DNA from: Annulohypoxylon bovei var. microspora
Lineage: Eukaryota > Ascomycota > Sordariomycetes > Xylariales > Hypoxylaceae
Assembly (NCBI GenBank): GCA_022836615.1
Contig: MU405223.1
Location: 124,001-188,000, forward strand
DNA length: 64,000 nt
Direction: 5' to 3'
This document shows, piece after piece, positions 34,900 to 47,028 of this stretch. The first letter of the stretch is position 1; each line of letters opens with the position of its first letter. Both the position numbers and the translations under genes were made by a program. The notes below the pieces were generated by a model that did not search any database, was not told the origin of the DNA, and saw only the letters and a program-made list of their open reading frames with translations.

Positions 34900-35464
34900 T
34901 TAGGTTCTATGCATAGTAGATAGCTCAAGAGCCTGTAGGAGCTCTGGCCGGTCGGAGAGAGCCTCCTTAGCCTGGGAATACGTAAACCACTGACGTTCCC
35001 TCTTGTGCTTCTCGGGCCAGTTGCTTTCCTCTGTGAGGACGGTGGCTTCATAAAAGCGGTATAGTGCTTTGGGCGCATCCTTGGATAGCTTTTTAGGTGG
35101 CCGCGAGTCAACAACTTCGCCGAGGTCATAGTCGATATGGATAGTTATCCCGGCTTCTTCCCACGCTTCGCGTTCGGCAGCCTCCATACATTCTTCATCC
35201 GATTCCCAACCTCCTTTAGGAATGACCCATCCTTTTCTCCTAGTCGATTGGATGAGCATGACGTATAACCTGTCCTCCGTGAGAGGCACCACTCCCGCCA
35301 CCAATCGCTCGCCCTTTGAATTGTAGCCTGGAAATTTAAGGGTCAGTTGGTCTACGGGGTAGGCGGTTCAGAACTGTCGCGCCACAAGAACAAATCAAGA
35401 CAAATCGGTCAAGAAGCGTGTGACAAAACTTACGTTGTTTGCTTCTACCGGTACGAGACTCCAT
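34900..35464 (-). CDS. Nudix hydrolase, diphosphoinositol/diadenosine polyphosphate type
   Basis: Exons 35464-35434 and 35327-34900 give 152 residues. The Nudix box is complete at residues 49-71 (G-x5-E-x7-REAWEE-x-GI), with the catalytic Glu residues present. The surrounding sequence RKGWVIPKGGWESDEE, the short length and the basic TRRKGW loop match the DIPP family (yeast Ddp1, S. pombe Aps1), which hydrolyses diadenosine polyphosphates and inositol pyrophosphates and so affects phosphate signalling. The first exon encodes only 10 residues plus one base, then a 106-nt intron. Substrate preference is inferred from family resemblance. Confidence 0.85.
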
Positions 35465-38400
35465 TGTGCGGTTATTTGACGAGCCGGACGCCATTTTTAA
35501 AGACATAGAGGAATAGGAATAGCGTGGGTGTTCAAATTCTACCTAGGAAGTAGATCAAGACGGAGATAAAGACGTAGAGCCGAGATGTTGTGGTTGTAGG
35601 AGAGATCCTGGGTAGAGGGTGCCGGCCAGATGGAGCTGGAACTAGGGCGGTTTACCGACGAATGTTGAGCTGCATGGTCGTGAATAGTCTAAAAATTAGT
35701 CGATGTTGTTGATTAGCGGCGGTGTGATTATCGCGTTGCTCGTGATGTTGGCGTTGTGTGTAAAGTATGTGGTCTAGCTTTTTCCGTCTTACTTGGCTCT
35801 GTCTACAAGGGGTTGGTTCTCCTCAGGTCAGAGCTCAAATGCACAACTGTATGGTATTGTAGTATCCAGGAAATCCGGTCCTAACACCCAACAAGAAAAT
35901 GGAATGAGCGGTATTGGCAGAATTGTATGTCCGCATAGACACACAGGCACATTCGGACCCACGTGTGACCTCGGGGTTATCCTCGCAGGGTCGAAGACGT
36001 TATGGAAGCGTGGAAAGGAGGCGCGGCAGATCCGGGGGTTTTTTGCAGGCAGTCAAAGGAACGGAAGGGTAGGACAAACTCGTCGCATACGCCGACTTCT
36101 TTCTGGTTCTGCAGCGGAATTTTTTGTGGGGAGCAGACAAACAGACAAGGGAAGCAGGCGGTCAAGTAGGTAGCGAACAATTCCTTGTCTGGTGAAGGGG
36201 ACGTCGAGGTGTAAGTGAAGTAAGGTGTTCAAGACGATGTTGACGTTGAGAATAAGCCACTAACGAGTGAGGATAAAGGCTGTAATAAAGGTTGCTGTTC
36301 TGGCTGGACCAGCACGTCCGTTGCAAATCTCGTGCCATAACTGTAATAAAATGGAGGGGCACGACAAGGGAAAAGCAGGCAGAGTTGGTTTTTATAGTGC
36401 TTCCTCTTTTTTTAAAAGGGAGAAAAAAAAAGGAGCCCCCAGTCTAAGAAAACGAGCGAGGAGCCGCGGACCAGGGCGAAGGCACGAGCTAGGTAGGTAC
36501 GGTAGGTACGACTGCCTTTAGTAAGGTTGTAAGATGCAGGACCCAGACTACCTAAAAGGTACCAGGATACATCCCATACATACCTAAAATCTGTACCGTG
36601 CTAGCACGTACATTAATATCAATTGATGTACATACATCATTTTGATATGTAACATACATGTAGCTTGAATCTAATGCCAGGTGAGGTAAGGCAAGACAAG
36701 ACAAGGTAAGGCAAGCCATACACAGCTTTGCTAGGACAGTTTAAGGTAACCTACCTTAGGTAGGTACTGAGTTTAACCATGCCTAGGTGCCCAGAGTGTT
36801 TTTTGTGTTTCGTGTTTTGAGTTGATGATTGATGCACATGTATGGCTCGGTATAGATCATACGCGGGATGTTTTGAAGCCAGAATGATCCATTTCATGGA
36901 CATGTATGTATTGTACCGCCTATAATTCTAGGCATTGAGTGCTGTAAAAACCACCTAGACAACATGTGCCAATGCTAAAGCTAGGACCAAAGCTCAGTAA
37001 CTTTTGGCTACGGGTCCCAGGACCGAAGCTAACGAAATGCCCGTGTTGGATAGGGGATTTGTTGAAAGAAAATAAATAAAACAACCGAAGCACAAGAGTG
37101 GAGGAGAAAAAAATAGAGAAAGGAAAATTTTTCTTCTCGAAATGGAATAGAAGAACCCAGATAGGCTTGCCGTACCCCCGCTATCTGCATGCAGCAACTG
37201 CAACTCTTACTTCATTCGATAGGATGTTGAACATGATTGAATTTTATACTGCTTCCAAACCCCACGCTTATACCTCAATTATACCTGCTGTATTGTACCT
37301 AGGTACTTAGATATGTGGCTAAGAACAGATTGTTATTCATGTATTTACGTCAAATCAAAAGAATAGCATGAGATTAGAATGAGTAAGTTTAGGTAACCTT
37401 GTGAGCTATGAAACTATATATTGGATGTACACGCATACTCGTACGCTGTCTAGATACATGTAATTGCAAGACATGCTGGAGACTTCGATGGGTACATATT
37501 TATCGAGGGTTAGGTATTACACACATCTGTTAGTTACCATTAAGCTTACTTACGGCGATGTTACATTTCTTTAAAGGCGCTCATTCCTTTCATTTTCATA
37601 TCTGGCACCGGTCGGCATATAGAGGGTAATTATGGCTTTGAATCGGATCTGCCCCTCGTCTGCATCCTACCGTAGATCCCCGAATTCCCCAATTGAATAT
37701 AACAGAAGCCGCATCGTGGAGGAAAATCTTCCTATATATTGCTTTACTTGCGACCTAAGTATAGAATGGGGACACCGACATGCATAGTAAGTACGTATAC
37801 CTGTTTTATTGTCTACACACGTACTGAGTGGCTAAGATAGGACCAGCAATTCGATAGAAGCCACTATTATTAGAAGATGTGTTGAGGAGAAACTCTATCA
37901 GCGTGATAGAACCGAACCGGGTCAGTGACGTAGCATTTGAACTTAGCGGAGATCCATCATCCCATCTGTCTAAGACTACGTGATAGTACCTACATGCGTA
38001 TGTACGTACATATGTAAATCCCCCGGTCTTGGTAACTGTAACTTGCCATGACTACATGTCTAGACTTTATATTCGTTCAGTTACAGCTTGCCCTGTCCAG
38101 CCTGTCCCGCGAGTCACTCGACCAATCTCACTTTGACATATCTTCATGAGTATTATAGAGTTTATACACAGGAGCAAGCGGGAAACCGAATTGGGTTGTA
38201 TAATTCGTCATAGCTCCTGCATAACACCATGCAGCCTTTAATCCAGAACTTGCCTAGGCAGGTAGTAGTGACTTGATCCTGTTACCTTGGGCTGCTTGGG
38301 AAACTTCAATCTAATAAGGTAACGTGTATGTATGTATGTAGGTATGTAGGTACTGCAGCCAACACCTGTTTGACGTAGTGGCATTAGGTATCTTTAACCT

Positions 38401-39360
38401 TTCACCACTGGGCACTTACCACAAGAATAAATACCCACACTTGGGTAGTACCTGGCAGAATTAGAATATCAAGTTACAACATCTTCTCTTTTCGCCTCCT
38501 TTATCCCGAGATCTAAACCTAAACTTGGATCACCACATAACAATACTATGTATGCAGGTCGCGCATACTACAACAACCTTTCTCAGTCTATAATTCTAAC
38601 ATCGAAGGTCCTAAAATACCCAAGCTACGGTAGCGGACACTGTAGGTACTTGGTTCCTCCGTCGTCTGACTCGACACCGACTCTTCCAATCCCGGTTCAA
38701 CTCAAGCAGGTATGTACGTCTACACTACGCCGTACCGTTCTGTCTGACCATCCTGCTACCCAGCCATTCAGCCATCTAGCCATCTAGCCATCTAGCCATC
38801 TAGCCATCTAAAAGTCTAGCCTAGCCTGGCCACCGCGGGGACCATTACTGAAGGATGCAGGCCACCCCTGAATATGCATTTTTGTATATATCGCCAATTG
38901 GTGAGTTAGAACTTCGCCTTATGTCTTTCTACACAAGTACCCCAAGCTCTCTCACACGCCCTCAACCAACCATTCGGACCCGTGCGGCTTTGCGACCTTA
39001 TCGTTGGCTAGCTAGTTTGCATATGGTTTTATGGGGAATACTACACTCCGTCATCTTTGTTGGCGCGCCACTACCAGCCCACTGGCGTCTACGAAAACCG
39101 CCGCACGGCTCCGGTAAGGCACCTAGGTGAAAAGCGACAACATCTACGTCTGACGGTGCTCATCAATGGTGCCAAGCGACCATTAAATACCAAGCATTCA
39201 GCCACAGCCTGCCAGCATCTCGCTACATTATGCGAACTTTGCCGGCCGTGCAATCACCGTTTCTTACCCAGCCGACGTGCCATCGCGTGTCACCTCAAAT
39301 TCATTCTGCTCAGGAGCACGGTTCAACGTCGCATGCCTTCCGCGTCCGTGGTGCTCCGAA
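35465..39360. other. Gene-poor 3.9-kb stretch
   Basis: The largest gap in the window. Every long frame lacks an ATG start or a recognisable motif (for example 35793-36173 begins with TTG). It contains TAGGTAGGTACGGTAGGTACG-type repeats at about 36491-36510, GGTAAGGCAAGACAAGAC repeats at about 36684-36715, GTATGTATGTATGTAGG at about 38327-38350, an 8-bp tandem repeat at 38771-38810, and ACCTAGGT at 37297-37304 and 39121-39128. A transcribed non-coding RNA cannot be excluded. Confidence 0.5.
38771..38810. repeat. 8-bp tandem repeat, five copies
   Basis: GCCATCTA is repeated five times without change, preceded by diverged CAGCCATTCA copies. It is a simple microsatellite about 550 bp upstream of the ATE1 start. 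Confidence 0.9.
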
Positions 39361-41266
39361 ATGCTCCTCTCTTGCCTCCTTTCTAGATCAGGTGTTGACT
39401 GCAGAAATGATCAAGTGATCGGCAATGACACCTACGTTCGCTCTCGGTCAACTATCTCTTACTCAGCTCAGCTGAAAGACCGGACTTTACAACTCACGAT
39501 ACAGAAGCGTAGATGCTCAAGCTCAATAACTAATCCTTTCTAGGCTATAGAAAATCTTCTAATTGCGGCTACTGCCGCCGCAAGGGTCTTGGTCAGTCTC
39601 AATGGATGTGTCACATCGACCATGCTAGCATTTCTTCACGATCTAATGCCCTCGTATGCGAACTTACCTAACCACTGATGTTCAGGTGGTTCAGGTAAAT
39701 TATCCAGTTATTATCGTGTCATCAGTTGAACGTTTTGCTTCGTGTAGCGTCATACAAGAATATTCAGTCTAAGCACATGGTGAACTTTGCGGTTGTGATT
39801 TGAGCGATGTTTGACTTACCTGTGCCTCCCAGGCCACTCCTATTTTGCACGTGCGACATCTATGAGCCCAGCTAGCTACCAGGCTCTGGTGGATCGATGT
39901 TGGAGGCGGTCCGGATCGCTCCTCTATCGACCAAATCAACGGGACGCTTGCTGCCCGCACTACACGATCCGCCTTGACTCTGGCCGTTTTCGGACGGCGA
40001 AAGATCAACGGCAGGCTGTCAACCGCTTCAACAAGTATGTCATAGGCGATTCCTACGCGAAAGAAGCTGCTCGCTTATATCCGAAGTCACGCGAGCAGGC
40101 TCGGAAGCGGGACACCGAGTTTGACTTAGTGGAGAGAATCCATGAAGCTGAGAGGCCACTGCTGAAAGAGCCGCCGCCCGAGCCGTCCCACTCCTTCACC
40201 GTCACGCTAGAGCCTGACGACTTTACCGAAGAGAAGTTTTCTGTGTTTGAAAACTACCAGAAGGTTATTCACCGAGAGTCTCCGTCATCTGTCTCTCGGG
40301 AAGGGTTTAAGAGATTTCTCTGCTCCTCTCCGATAAGACGGGAGATATTTAGAGCACCGGATGGACGAGAACGCGAGCTTGGCTCATTTCATCAATGCTA
40401 CCGACTCGACGGTAAGTTGGTAGCGATGGGCGTCCTGGATCTTCTCCCAGACTGTGTTAGCGCGGTCTACTTTTTATATCATGAATCTATTCATAGATTT
40501 AGTCCGGGAAAGCTCGGGGCTCTACGAGAAATCGCGCTGGCAATGGAGGGAGGCTACCGGTACGTGCTAAAGGGGCCCTTCACTTTAGCCCAGCAACCAT
40601 TCTCACCTACTCCCCTATCATGCCCTACTATTACTACCCTTTGATATTTAAGCCTATATTTTCCCACGAGTACATCAACATATACAGCCCCAACTTAACG
40701 AGATGATGGTAGAAACTTCGATTGAGTAGCATATATTGACAAAGAACAGGTGGTGGTATCCCGGCTTTTATATTCATACATGCCCTAAGATGAGATACAA
40801 GATCGACTTCTCGCCGCAGCAAATTCTTGATCCAGACACCTTAGAATGGGTAGAACTCACCGATGACATTATCAAAAAGTTCGACGAACACGGTCTCCTC
40901 CATTTTCAAACAACCGAAGAGAACATCGTGAAGAATGAATCCTCTACGGAAGAAGCTACGTCTTTGGAAGTTAATGAACAGAAGGAGGAAATACCAAGAG
41001 AGGACGGTTCTGAAAGCGACGAGGAAATGCCATTGTTTGGCAGTAACATGCCAGGCATCCCTTCGGTAGAGAAGATGAGTCAAGTGGACTTGGATCATAT
41101 TGCCGTGCGTGTCACCCGAGGCTACTGCTTTACGGGCGATCTGTTTGATTGGCATGGAGAAAGCGTTAGCACTGAGGGATCTGCCAAGGCAATGGTTGCA
41201 GAACTAGTGGCGGCGATTGGCCCGGAGTTTGTACAAGATATCTGCCTGGACTTTAAGAAACCTTGA
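39361..41266 (+). CDS. ATE1: Arginyl-tRNA-protein transferase, four exons
   Basis: Exons 39361-39391, 39544-39591, 39833-40559 and 40750-41266 give 440 residues with consistent phases. ATE1 transfers Arg from Arg-tRNA to N-terminal Asp, Glu or oxidised Cys, creating N-degrons. Family marks: NCGYCRRKG near residue 18, DRCWRRSGSLLYRP, DACCPHYTIR, the acyltransferase-fold core GVLDLLPDCVSAVYFLYHE, and FYIHTCPKMRYK. The CxxC plus CC cysteines correspond to those reported to bind an iron-sulphur cluster in yeast ATE1. The C-terminal 120 residues (acidic EEM... region and the RVTRGY segment) are less conserved. Exon 1 is the weak point: its donor GTGTTG is poor, although it is the first ATG in the right frame. 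Introns 2 and 3 are long for this window (241 and 190 nt). Confidence 0.82.
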
Positions 41267-41544
41267 AAATAGAACTACGAGGCTACACACCGAGCGAGGC
41301 CTAGGACTAGAGTCGTAACGAGGAAGATATGATCCTAAAACATGGGTTTTATTCTAGGTAAATATTAAGCAGTATAACTTTATAGGTAGAGTTTTGCTAT
41401 GTCGATAGGAATTATACATAACTCGAGTGCGGAGTATAGTCCACATGGCTGCTTCGATCTGCAATTATAGTATAAAATTGCAATGGGGCTACTAGCTTTT
41501 GCTGGGAATCGATGCATTAAAAATACCTACCTAGAGATTCGTCT

Positions 41545-42959
41545 TTACGACTTTAGGATTTCCCTCGTCTCGGGAACCTTCGCAGTAAATTCAGCCTTCA
41601 TCTCGGACCAAACCCAAGCCTGCATGTTTCTTCCGTCCTCGCCGTCCAGAACAGCATCTGCTTGTCTGAGTTACAGGTTAACCACGCTAGCACGATGAAT
41701 TTGCTCGTCAAGGTGAAATTACTTACTCTTGGTAGTCGGCATCTGAGCCATAGAACCGGATAAATTTCCCCTGCGAGGTAGAGCATTCTGTTAACGAACT
41801 AAACGGGACCTTGGCCTAGGTATGATGAATTTCTTGCGTAAGGTGTTACTTACATGCTCGCTTTCTTTTGTCAAACAAGCCGCTAGGTATGTCCTCGCGC
41901 CGTTCGACGGCGATTTAGCGAAGAGCCCCAAGAATATAGTGACCATGATAACTACGACTATCCCCTTACTTTTCAAGTCTCTAGACAAACCCGACGCTAC
42001 GATTCCCGGGCACATTGTATTTACTATGACCTCGGGACTAGGAGTTTTTGTCAGTATTAAAATTTAACCAGCACCTACTCATCACCTAGAAAAAGGGGGA
42101 GCTTAGAAAACAGGGGTGGAATAAAGGGGCAACAACTCACCATCCATCCGGCCCCAATGCCATTCTCGTTAACTCGTTAGCCGCATACTGAGCCATTAGT
42201 TTCGTCGTCGCGTACATCATTCTCGGCCCGGGCCAGTTCTCGGGTTTGCTGAAATGCTCCAAGAGGCTAGATTCCGATGCCCATTTCTTCCACTCCTGGA
42301 TATCCGGCTCTACGTGCCGCCCGGAGCCGACCACGGCTAAGTGCGCGGGCGCTGAGCGGTTGGCGCGCTCCGCCTTCATCCACGGGAGTAGGAGGATAGC
42401 TAGGAGTACCGTGCTCAGGGTGTTGACTTGGATGTTTTGATCCCTGTAAATTTTATTGCTAGTCAGCCAACCTTGCTAGCCAAGTAGTCAACCCCCCCTT
42501 CCCCTATTTAGAGAATTCAAAAAGGTGCGAGCTGTCAGGGGAGTCATACCAGCCCTCCTCGCCGAGCTTGAAATTGAGGCTAGAAAGGCCCGCGTTCAGC
42601 ACAACGTGATCAACGCCGCCCTTCCCCTGCCTGACTTTCTTTAGCTCCTCCACAAACACAACGACTGAAGCGTAGCGGCTCATGTCGAGGTCCATGACCT
42701 GGACGCGGCCTTTACCACGGCCGCCCGTCTCCCGCTCTATAGCCGCGAGAGCGGTCTTAGAGCGGGCCGAGTCGCGGCTCGTGATGATAACCTCGGCGGC
42801 TCCCAAGTTGACGAAGTGTACCGCAGCTGCGAGACCTAAACCGCTCGTCCCGCCTGTCACGACGATGGTCTGGTCCTGGAAGGAGTCGTCCGGCGGGAGG
42901 GGGATGGGAAACCATTTCATATATGCCTGTCCGAGGAGTTTTCTTATTGAGAAAGCCAT
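41545..42959 (-). CDS. Short-chain dehydrogenase/reductase, five exons
   Basis: Exons 42959-42550, 42443-42141, 42037-41854, 41770-41727 and 41665-41545 give 353 residues. Rossmann motif TGGTSGLG at 35-42 binds NAD(P)H; VLNAG is the structural NAG motif; the catalytic triad is Ser177 (VVGSG), Tyr214 and Lys218 (YATTK). The N-terminus has an amphipathic stretch but no clear membrane anchor. The length and the tail FIRFYGSDADYQE resemble the fungal SDRs of the retinol-dehydrogenase/WW-oxidoreductase-like type, often with unknown substrate. It does not sit beside a polyketide or terpene gene, so there is no sign of a secondary-metabolite cluster. Confidence 0.85.
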
Positions 42960-43924
42960 TTTGTGTGATGAGTCTTCATATACAAATACTAAAGGGGTAC
43001 GTTGGATTTGAGATTCCAGTTGAGGGGAAGCCGGTATAGGGGAAAGCAATTACCTAATGATGTAGCATTCCTGATGTTACACAAGATATACTAATAGGAA
43101 CGTATATTATATATAGACGAATTCCGATATTGACTTTACAGTATACTCAAAAGCTATATCTTGGAATATCAACATTGCTTACCTATAGATCCAACTCGGA
43201 GACTTTCTATGTCTCTTAGAGTCTTAGGTACTTATGTAAGTACAAGAAGTAAGGGTTAGCATGACTCAGATGAGGCACTAGGGCCATTGATATCTTAAAA
43301 GCGAGACTGCTGAACGCGGTGACTTTTTCGACGCTGTCCATAGTTCCAAATCCTCCGCGGGTTTGAATCAGCGCCGTGTTGCCCCGTCATGATTATTTCC
43401 GAGAATACCTAATACGTTCCCCATGGCCTTCATTATAAATCTGAACATGCTTAGGTTTTCCTGTATATGTTTTGACACATATTTAGTGGATGGATAAAAG
43501 AAACATAATAAAGTAGTAGAATCACCTAGAATGACATGAGATGAGGTTCAGCTAAAGTCTCGCATAACTTCATAGAGAAATGTATATCGTATAGAGACAT
43601 AAATAGATTTCTGCCTAACACAATATCGATAAGAACTATCTTTAGCCTTGTCGATCCCTCAAAAATAAAATGCCCCACCACAAGCTTAAGCCAATCATCG
43701 ACCAACCCAGGCTCGAGCTCAAAAATCTCCCACCTCAGCCTCGCGACGGACGTTGAATCCATACATCGACGGCAGACGGCATACGAGGTACCTAGCTACT
43801 CGCGACTCCTAGAACCTCGGATCGATTACAAGGGACGTTCCATTCCCGCACATCGGTCTAAACCCTCACATACCCAACCAGGGATCCCCATCCCTCTTAT
43901 ACGTCGCCAAGCCAAGCCACAGCC
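42960..43924. other. Divergent intergenic region, SDR / RRP42
   Basis: AT-rich near the SDR and CG-richer near RRP42. The frame at 43526-43762 ends without a motif. No gene is supported. Confidence 0.55.
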
Positions 43925-45206
43925 ATGTCCTCCACAACGCAGCACCTGCTGCTCTCGCCCGCCGAGCTCGCCTACCTGCACAGCACCCTGCGGCTGACGC
44001 CCCCCGTGCGCCCGGACGGCCGCACGTCGACGCAGTTCCGGCCCCTAACAGCCGAGACCGGGGTGCTACCCAGCGCAAACGGCAGCGCGCGAGTGTGTTT
44101 CTCAGACGGCACGGAGGCGATCGTCGGCGTGAAGGCGGAGGTGGAGAAGCGCGCGCGTGTCTCGTACCTGGACTACTTCTACGAGAACAAGGAGCTGCGG
44201 CGGAAGCATAATAAGGATGGGAAGACTGCCAGTCATCCCGAGGAGAAGGAGGATGAGGATGAAGACCTGGAGGCTAAGAAGGACGAGATGGGCGGAGGGG
44301 GCTCGAACGACTGGGTCGAGATCACGGTCGAGATTCCCGGGTACCGGGACGACGACAGCAGCACCGTGTTCCTGGCCACGATGCTGAGCGAGGCGCTCCT
44401 GGCCGACGGTGAGTTCACCAGAAAGCTACGCATCAACCGGCGTTTTCACTGGAAGTTGTACATCGACGTAAGTCCCACACATTTCATTTGCACCCGGAAA
44501 ATTCTTCGAACTTGAGTTGAGGCGAGGCTAATATATACAACCGCACTTCTAGATCATCCTCATCTCCCCACCTCTATCATACCCCCTCCCCCTCCTCAGC
44601 TTGACGACACACCTCGCGCTCCTAGCGACTCGTCTACCCCGGTTAAAATCCGAGGCGGACGAGGACCCCATGTTCGACGACGACTGGGCCGCGTCGCAGT
44701 TTATATACCCACGACAGACCGGCAAATCTACCACGCTTAGCTCGCGCCCGCCCATCACGCTGCTGGTTATGGCCGTAGGCGACAACATCATCTTCGATCC
44801 GTCGAAAGAAGAACTAGCCGTCGCCGACTGCGCACTCGCAGTTTCGGTCGGCGAGAGGTTGTCTCCCACGGACGAGTCGCAAGAGGCTATGGACGTGGAT
44901 GGGAAAGCAGGGAATAGCAAACACCTACGTCTGCTCTCCGTGCGAACGATAGATCCACCCTCGCGGCTAACAGCGCCGGGAGTTCCGAACGCCGTGAATG
45001 CGGCGGCATGGGGCCAGGGCGCGGCTATAGAGACGAAGGATCCGGGTGCCAGGGCGGCAGAGACAGATAACGTCGAGGGCGTGTGGAAGGCGCCGAGGGG
45101 AGGAACTAAAGTTGGCGTCCTAGGAGCTATGGTGCAGAAAGTATTGGAGAAGGGAGGTGTTGCGGACGAGGTCCTGGAGGGTCTAGATGTCGTCGATTTG
45201 GGATAG
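43925..45206 (+). CDS. RRP42: Exosome complex subunit RRP42 (RNase PH-like)
   Basis: Exons 43925-44467 and 44553-45206 give 398 residues. The RNase PH fold shows in RPDGRTSTQFRPLTAETG (about 29-47), SARVCFSDGTEAIVGVKAE (about 54-72) and the C-terminal domain with PPITLLVMAVGDNIIFDPSKEE. As in the eukaryotic exosome ring, the phosphorolytic residues are not intact, so the protein is structural; the exosome's activity is in Rrp44/Rrp6 (family knowledge). An acidic Lys/Glu/Asp-rich insertion (about 97-125) lies in the N-terminal domain, and the region 305-330 is also variable. The assignment to RRP42 rather than RRP43/45 is supported by the N-terminal LSPAELAYLHSTL motif. Confidence 0.85.
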
Positions 45207-45413
45207 ATTCGCACAATTACGATACCATGAACTTTTAATGCCAATACCAAGCCAACGTTGAGCCTTATCCTTGTCCCTGTTCCGGGGTAGAGCAGAGATT
45301 CATCCTCCTATAGGGAGGTCGTGCGCCTACTAAGTGGCGGCTAATGCTTCCTTTCTATTTTCCTTTTTCTTCTTTTCTTTTCTTTTTGCGCTACCTCTTA
45401 CATCACCCCTTAC

Positions 45414-46525
45414 TCAGAATATGCCGAACCACTTCATGCGCTTCCCATCCGGTGTGGTGGTCTCGGCAGTCGGAACGGCCACCGGCTCGACGACCAGAAC
45501 GGGCTCCGGTTCTGATACCGGCTTGCTGCCGCCGCTATTCCCGAAGAACCCCTGCGTGGCCTCCAAGCCGTGCGCCTTGCGGTACTCGGCGCGCTTAGCC
45601 ACGTCATCGACCCGCATCCTGCGCTTCTCGACCGTTACGGCGGTCTCGTGTTCCTCGTGCATGCGCATGACGTCGACCAGAACCCTGACATACTGGAATG
45701 GGTGCCGCGGGAACTCGGAGATGGGCGGGATCAGGTCGGCGAACGGCGAATTGGCGTTGAAGTTCGCGATGAAGGTGTATAGCGCCAATGAAGTTAGGGT
45801 GCCCTGATAATTTGTTAGACCGGGATCTACAGCAACTTGTGTGTGGGGGATGGTGTGGGGTGTACCAAAGTGATGAATAAATGGATGCCTCGATTATTCA
45901 GGAACCAATACGTCCATGTATTCGGCGGCGGCGGCAGACCCGGATACGCCTTTGCGGTCTGGGCTTTTAGCTCGGCTTCGGACATCGCTCCGCCATAGTG
46001 CTTCGGGGTCGAGCGCGGGAGCCGTGATCCATGGGATGGGGGGTTGAATTTCTCGGGCTTCTCGAGGACTATGGGCTTCGAGGGGTCTGCTGGCTTGGAA
46101 GCTGCAGTCGGCTTCGCCTTGGGAGCCGGGGTGACCGGCGCGGGCGCGGGTTTCGAGACCGGCTTAGGTACGGAAGCTTTCGGAGCCGGTTCCGGAATTG
46201 GTGCCGGTTTGGATGTAGCTGGAGTCTTTGAGGTAGGCGTTTTAGGGGTTGCTGGACTAGTTGCAGCTAGTTTGTTCGGCGGCATCTTCAGAGGGGGTTT
46301 CGTTGGTGCAGAGTGCTTTGCGGCTTTGGAAGTGGTCGATTTAGCAGAAACAGCCTTAGGAGGTGCCCCTTTCGGTGCGGCCGTCTTAGATGCATAACGC
46401 ACTAGTACCTGCCCAAGCTCTGCGTTTAGGGGCCTTGTAAAGACGTTGGAACGTGCGGTGGTCCGCCATAATGCGCCATATTGAGGGAGCAGATATCGCG
46501 GGATGTATGCCGTTTTTGAAGCCAT
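45414..46525 (-). CDS. Ala/Pro/Lys-rich mitochondrial membrane protein, unknown function
   Basis: Exons 46525-45866 and 45803-45414 give 349 residues. The first 45 residues (RYLLPQYGALWRTTARSNV) look like a mitochondrial targeting sequence. Residues 48-165 are low-complexity Lys/Pro/Ala/Thr. Then HYGGAMSEAELKAQTAKAYP leads to a transmembrane segment (about 212-233, IHLFITLGTLTSLALYTF), which is interrupted by the intron exactly at its centre. The C-terminal 110 residues are helical, with EFPRHPFQYVRVLVDVMRMH and a run of charged residues. I recognise the pattern as conserved in Pezizomycotina but cannot name it. It is convergent with RRP42, only 207 bp away. Confidence 0.7.
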
Positions 46526-47019
46526 CGTGAGCGTCTTAATTTCGTTCTAACGCGGGGCAAGAAGAAATTGAAAACTTAGAAAAGGAGCCCACAACTATGG
46601 AATTAGTATTGAATCCAGTTTATATCAATTGGCCTTAAGGACGAGGGCGCGTCTCAATGCGAGTAACTAGCATACACTGCAGATTTGAGCGCGTTTTGCA
46701 TGAACTTTGATATTCAAATTCTTATCACTCATCTCCTTACGATCCAATCCGGTGAAGTCTCTTTCCCTCCCAATCCAAGCAGTCGGGTGTCGGTGGCGGC
46801 CGCTTGAATTTCCCAAAACGGTTTAAGGTCTTAATGTTCGCATGGATTCTCATGGAAGATAAGGTTAATTGGTTAATTGGTTGATTGTAGCTGCTAGTAA
46901 ACACGCGTTACTCTGGAGTCAGTTTCCTCGAAAATTTTCCCAAGTTTTTTAAGCCTGTGACTCCGAAATTCCTCCTGTCCGCATCACAGCCCCACTAAAT
47001 AATTTAGTGAGTTGTTTAG
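46526..47019. other. Upstream region of the Ala/Pro-rich mitochondrial protein gene
   Basis: Mixed sequence with GGTTAATTGGTTAATTGG at about 46863-46880. A near-palindrome, CACTAAATAATTTAGTG, lies at 46992-47008 just before the transposable element. No gene is supported. Confidence 0.55.
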
Positions 47020-47028
47020 TGGGCTTAG
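47020..47028. repeat. 9-bp target-site duplication, left copy (TGGGCTTAG)
   Basis: Direct repeat with 47718-47726, abutting the terminal inverted repeat of the element on each side. Confidence 0.85.

Noticed and set aside
35793..36173. 126-codon open frame in the gene-poor region
   Set aside because: TTG start, Arg/Gly/Ser-rich composition reflecting DNA composition, no motif.
41545..45206. Secondary-metabolite cluster around the SDR gene
   Set aside because: Neighbours are ATE1 and an exosome subunit; no backbone enzyme, transporter or pathway regulator is present.
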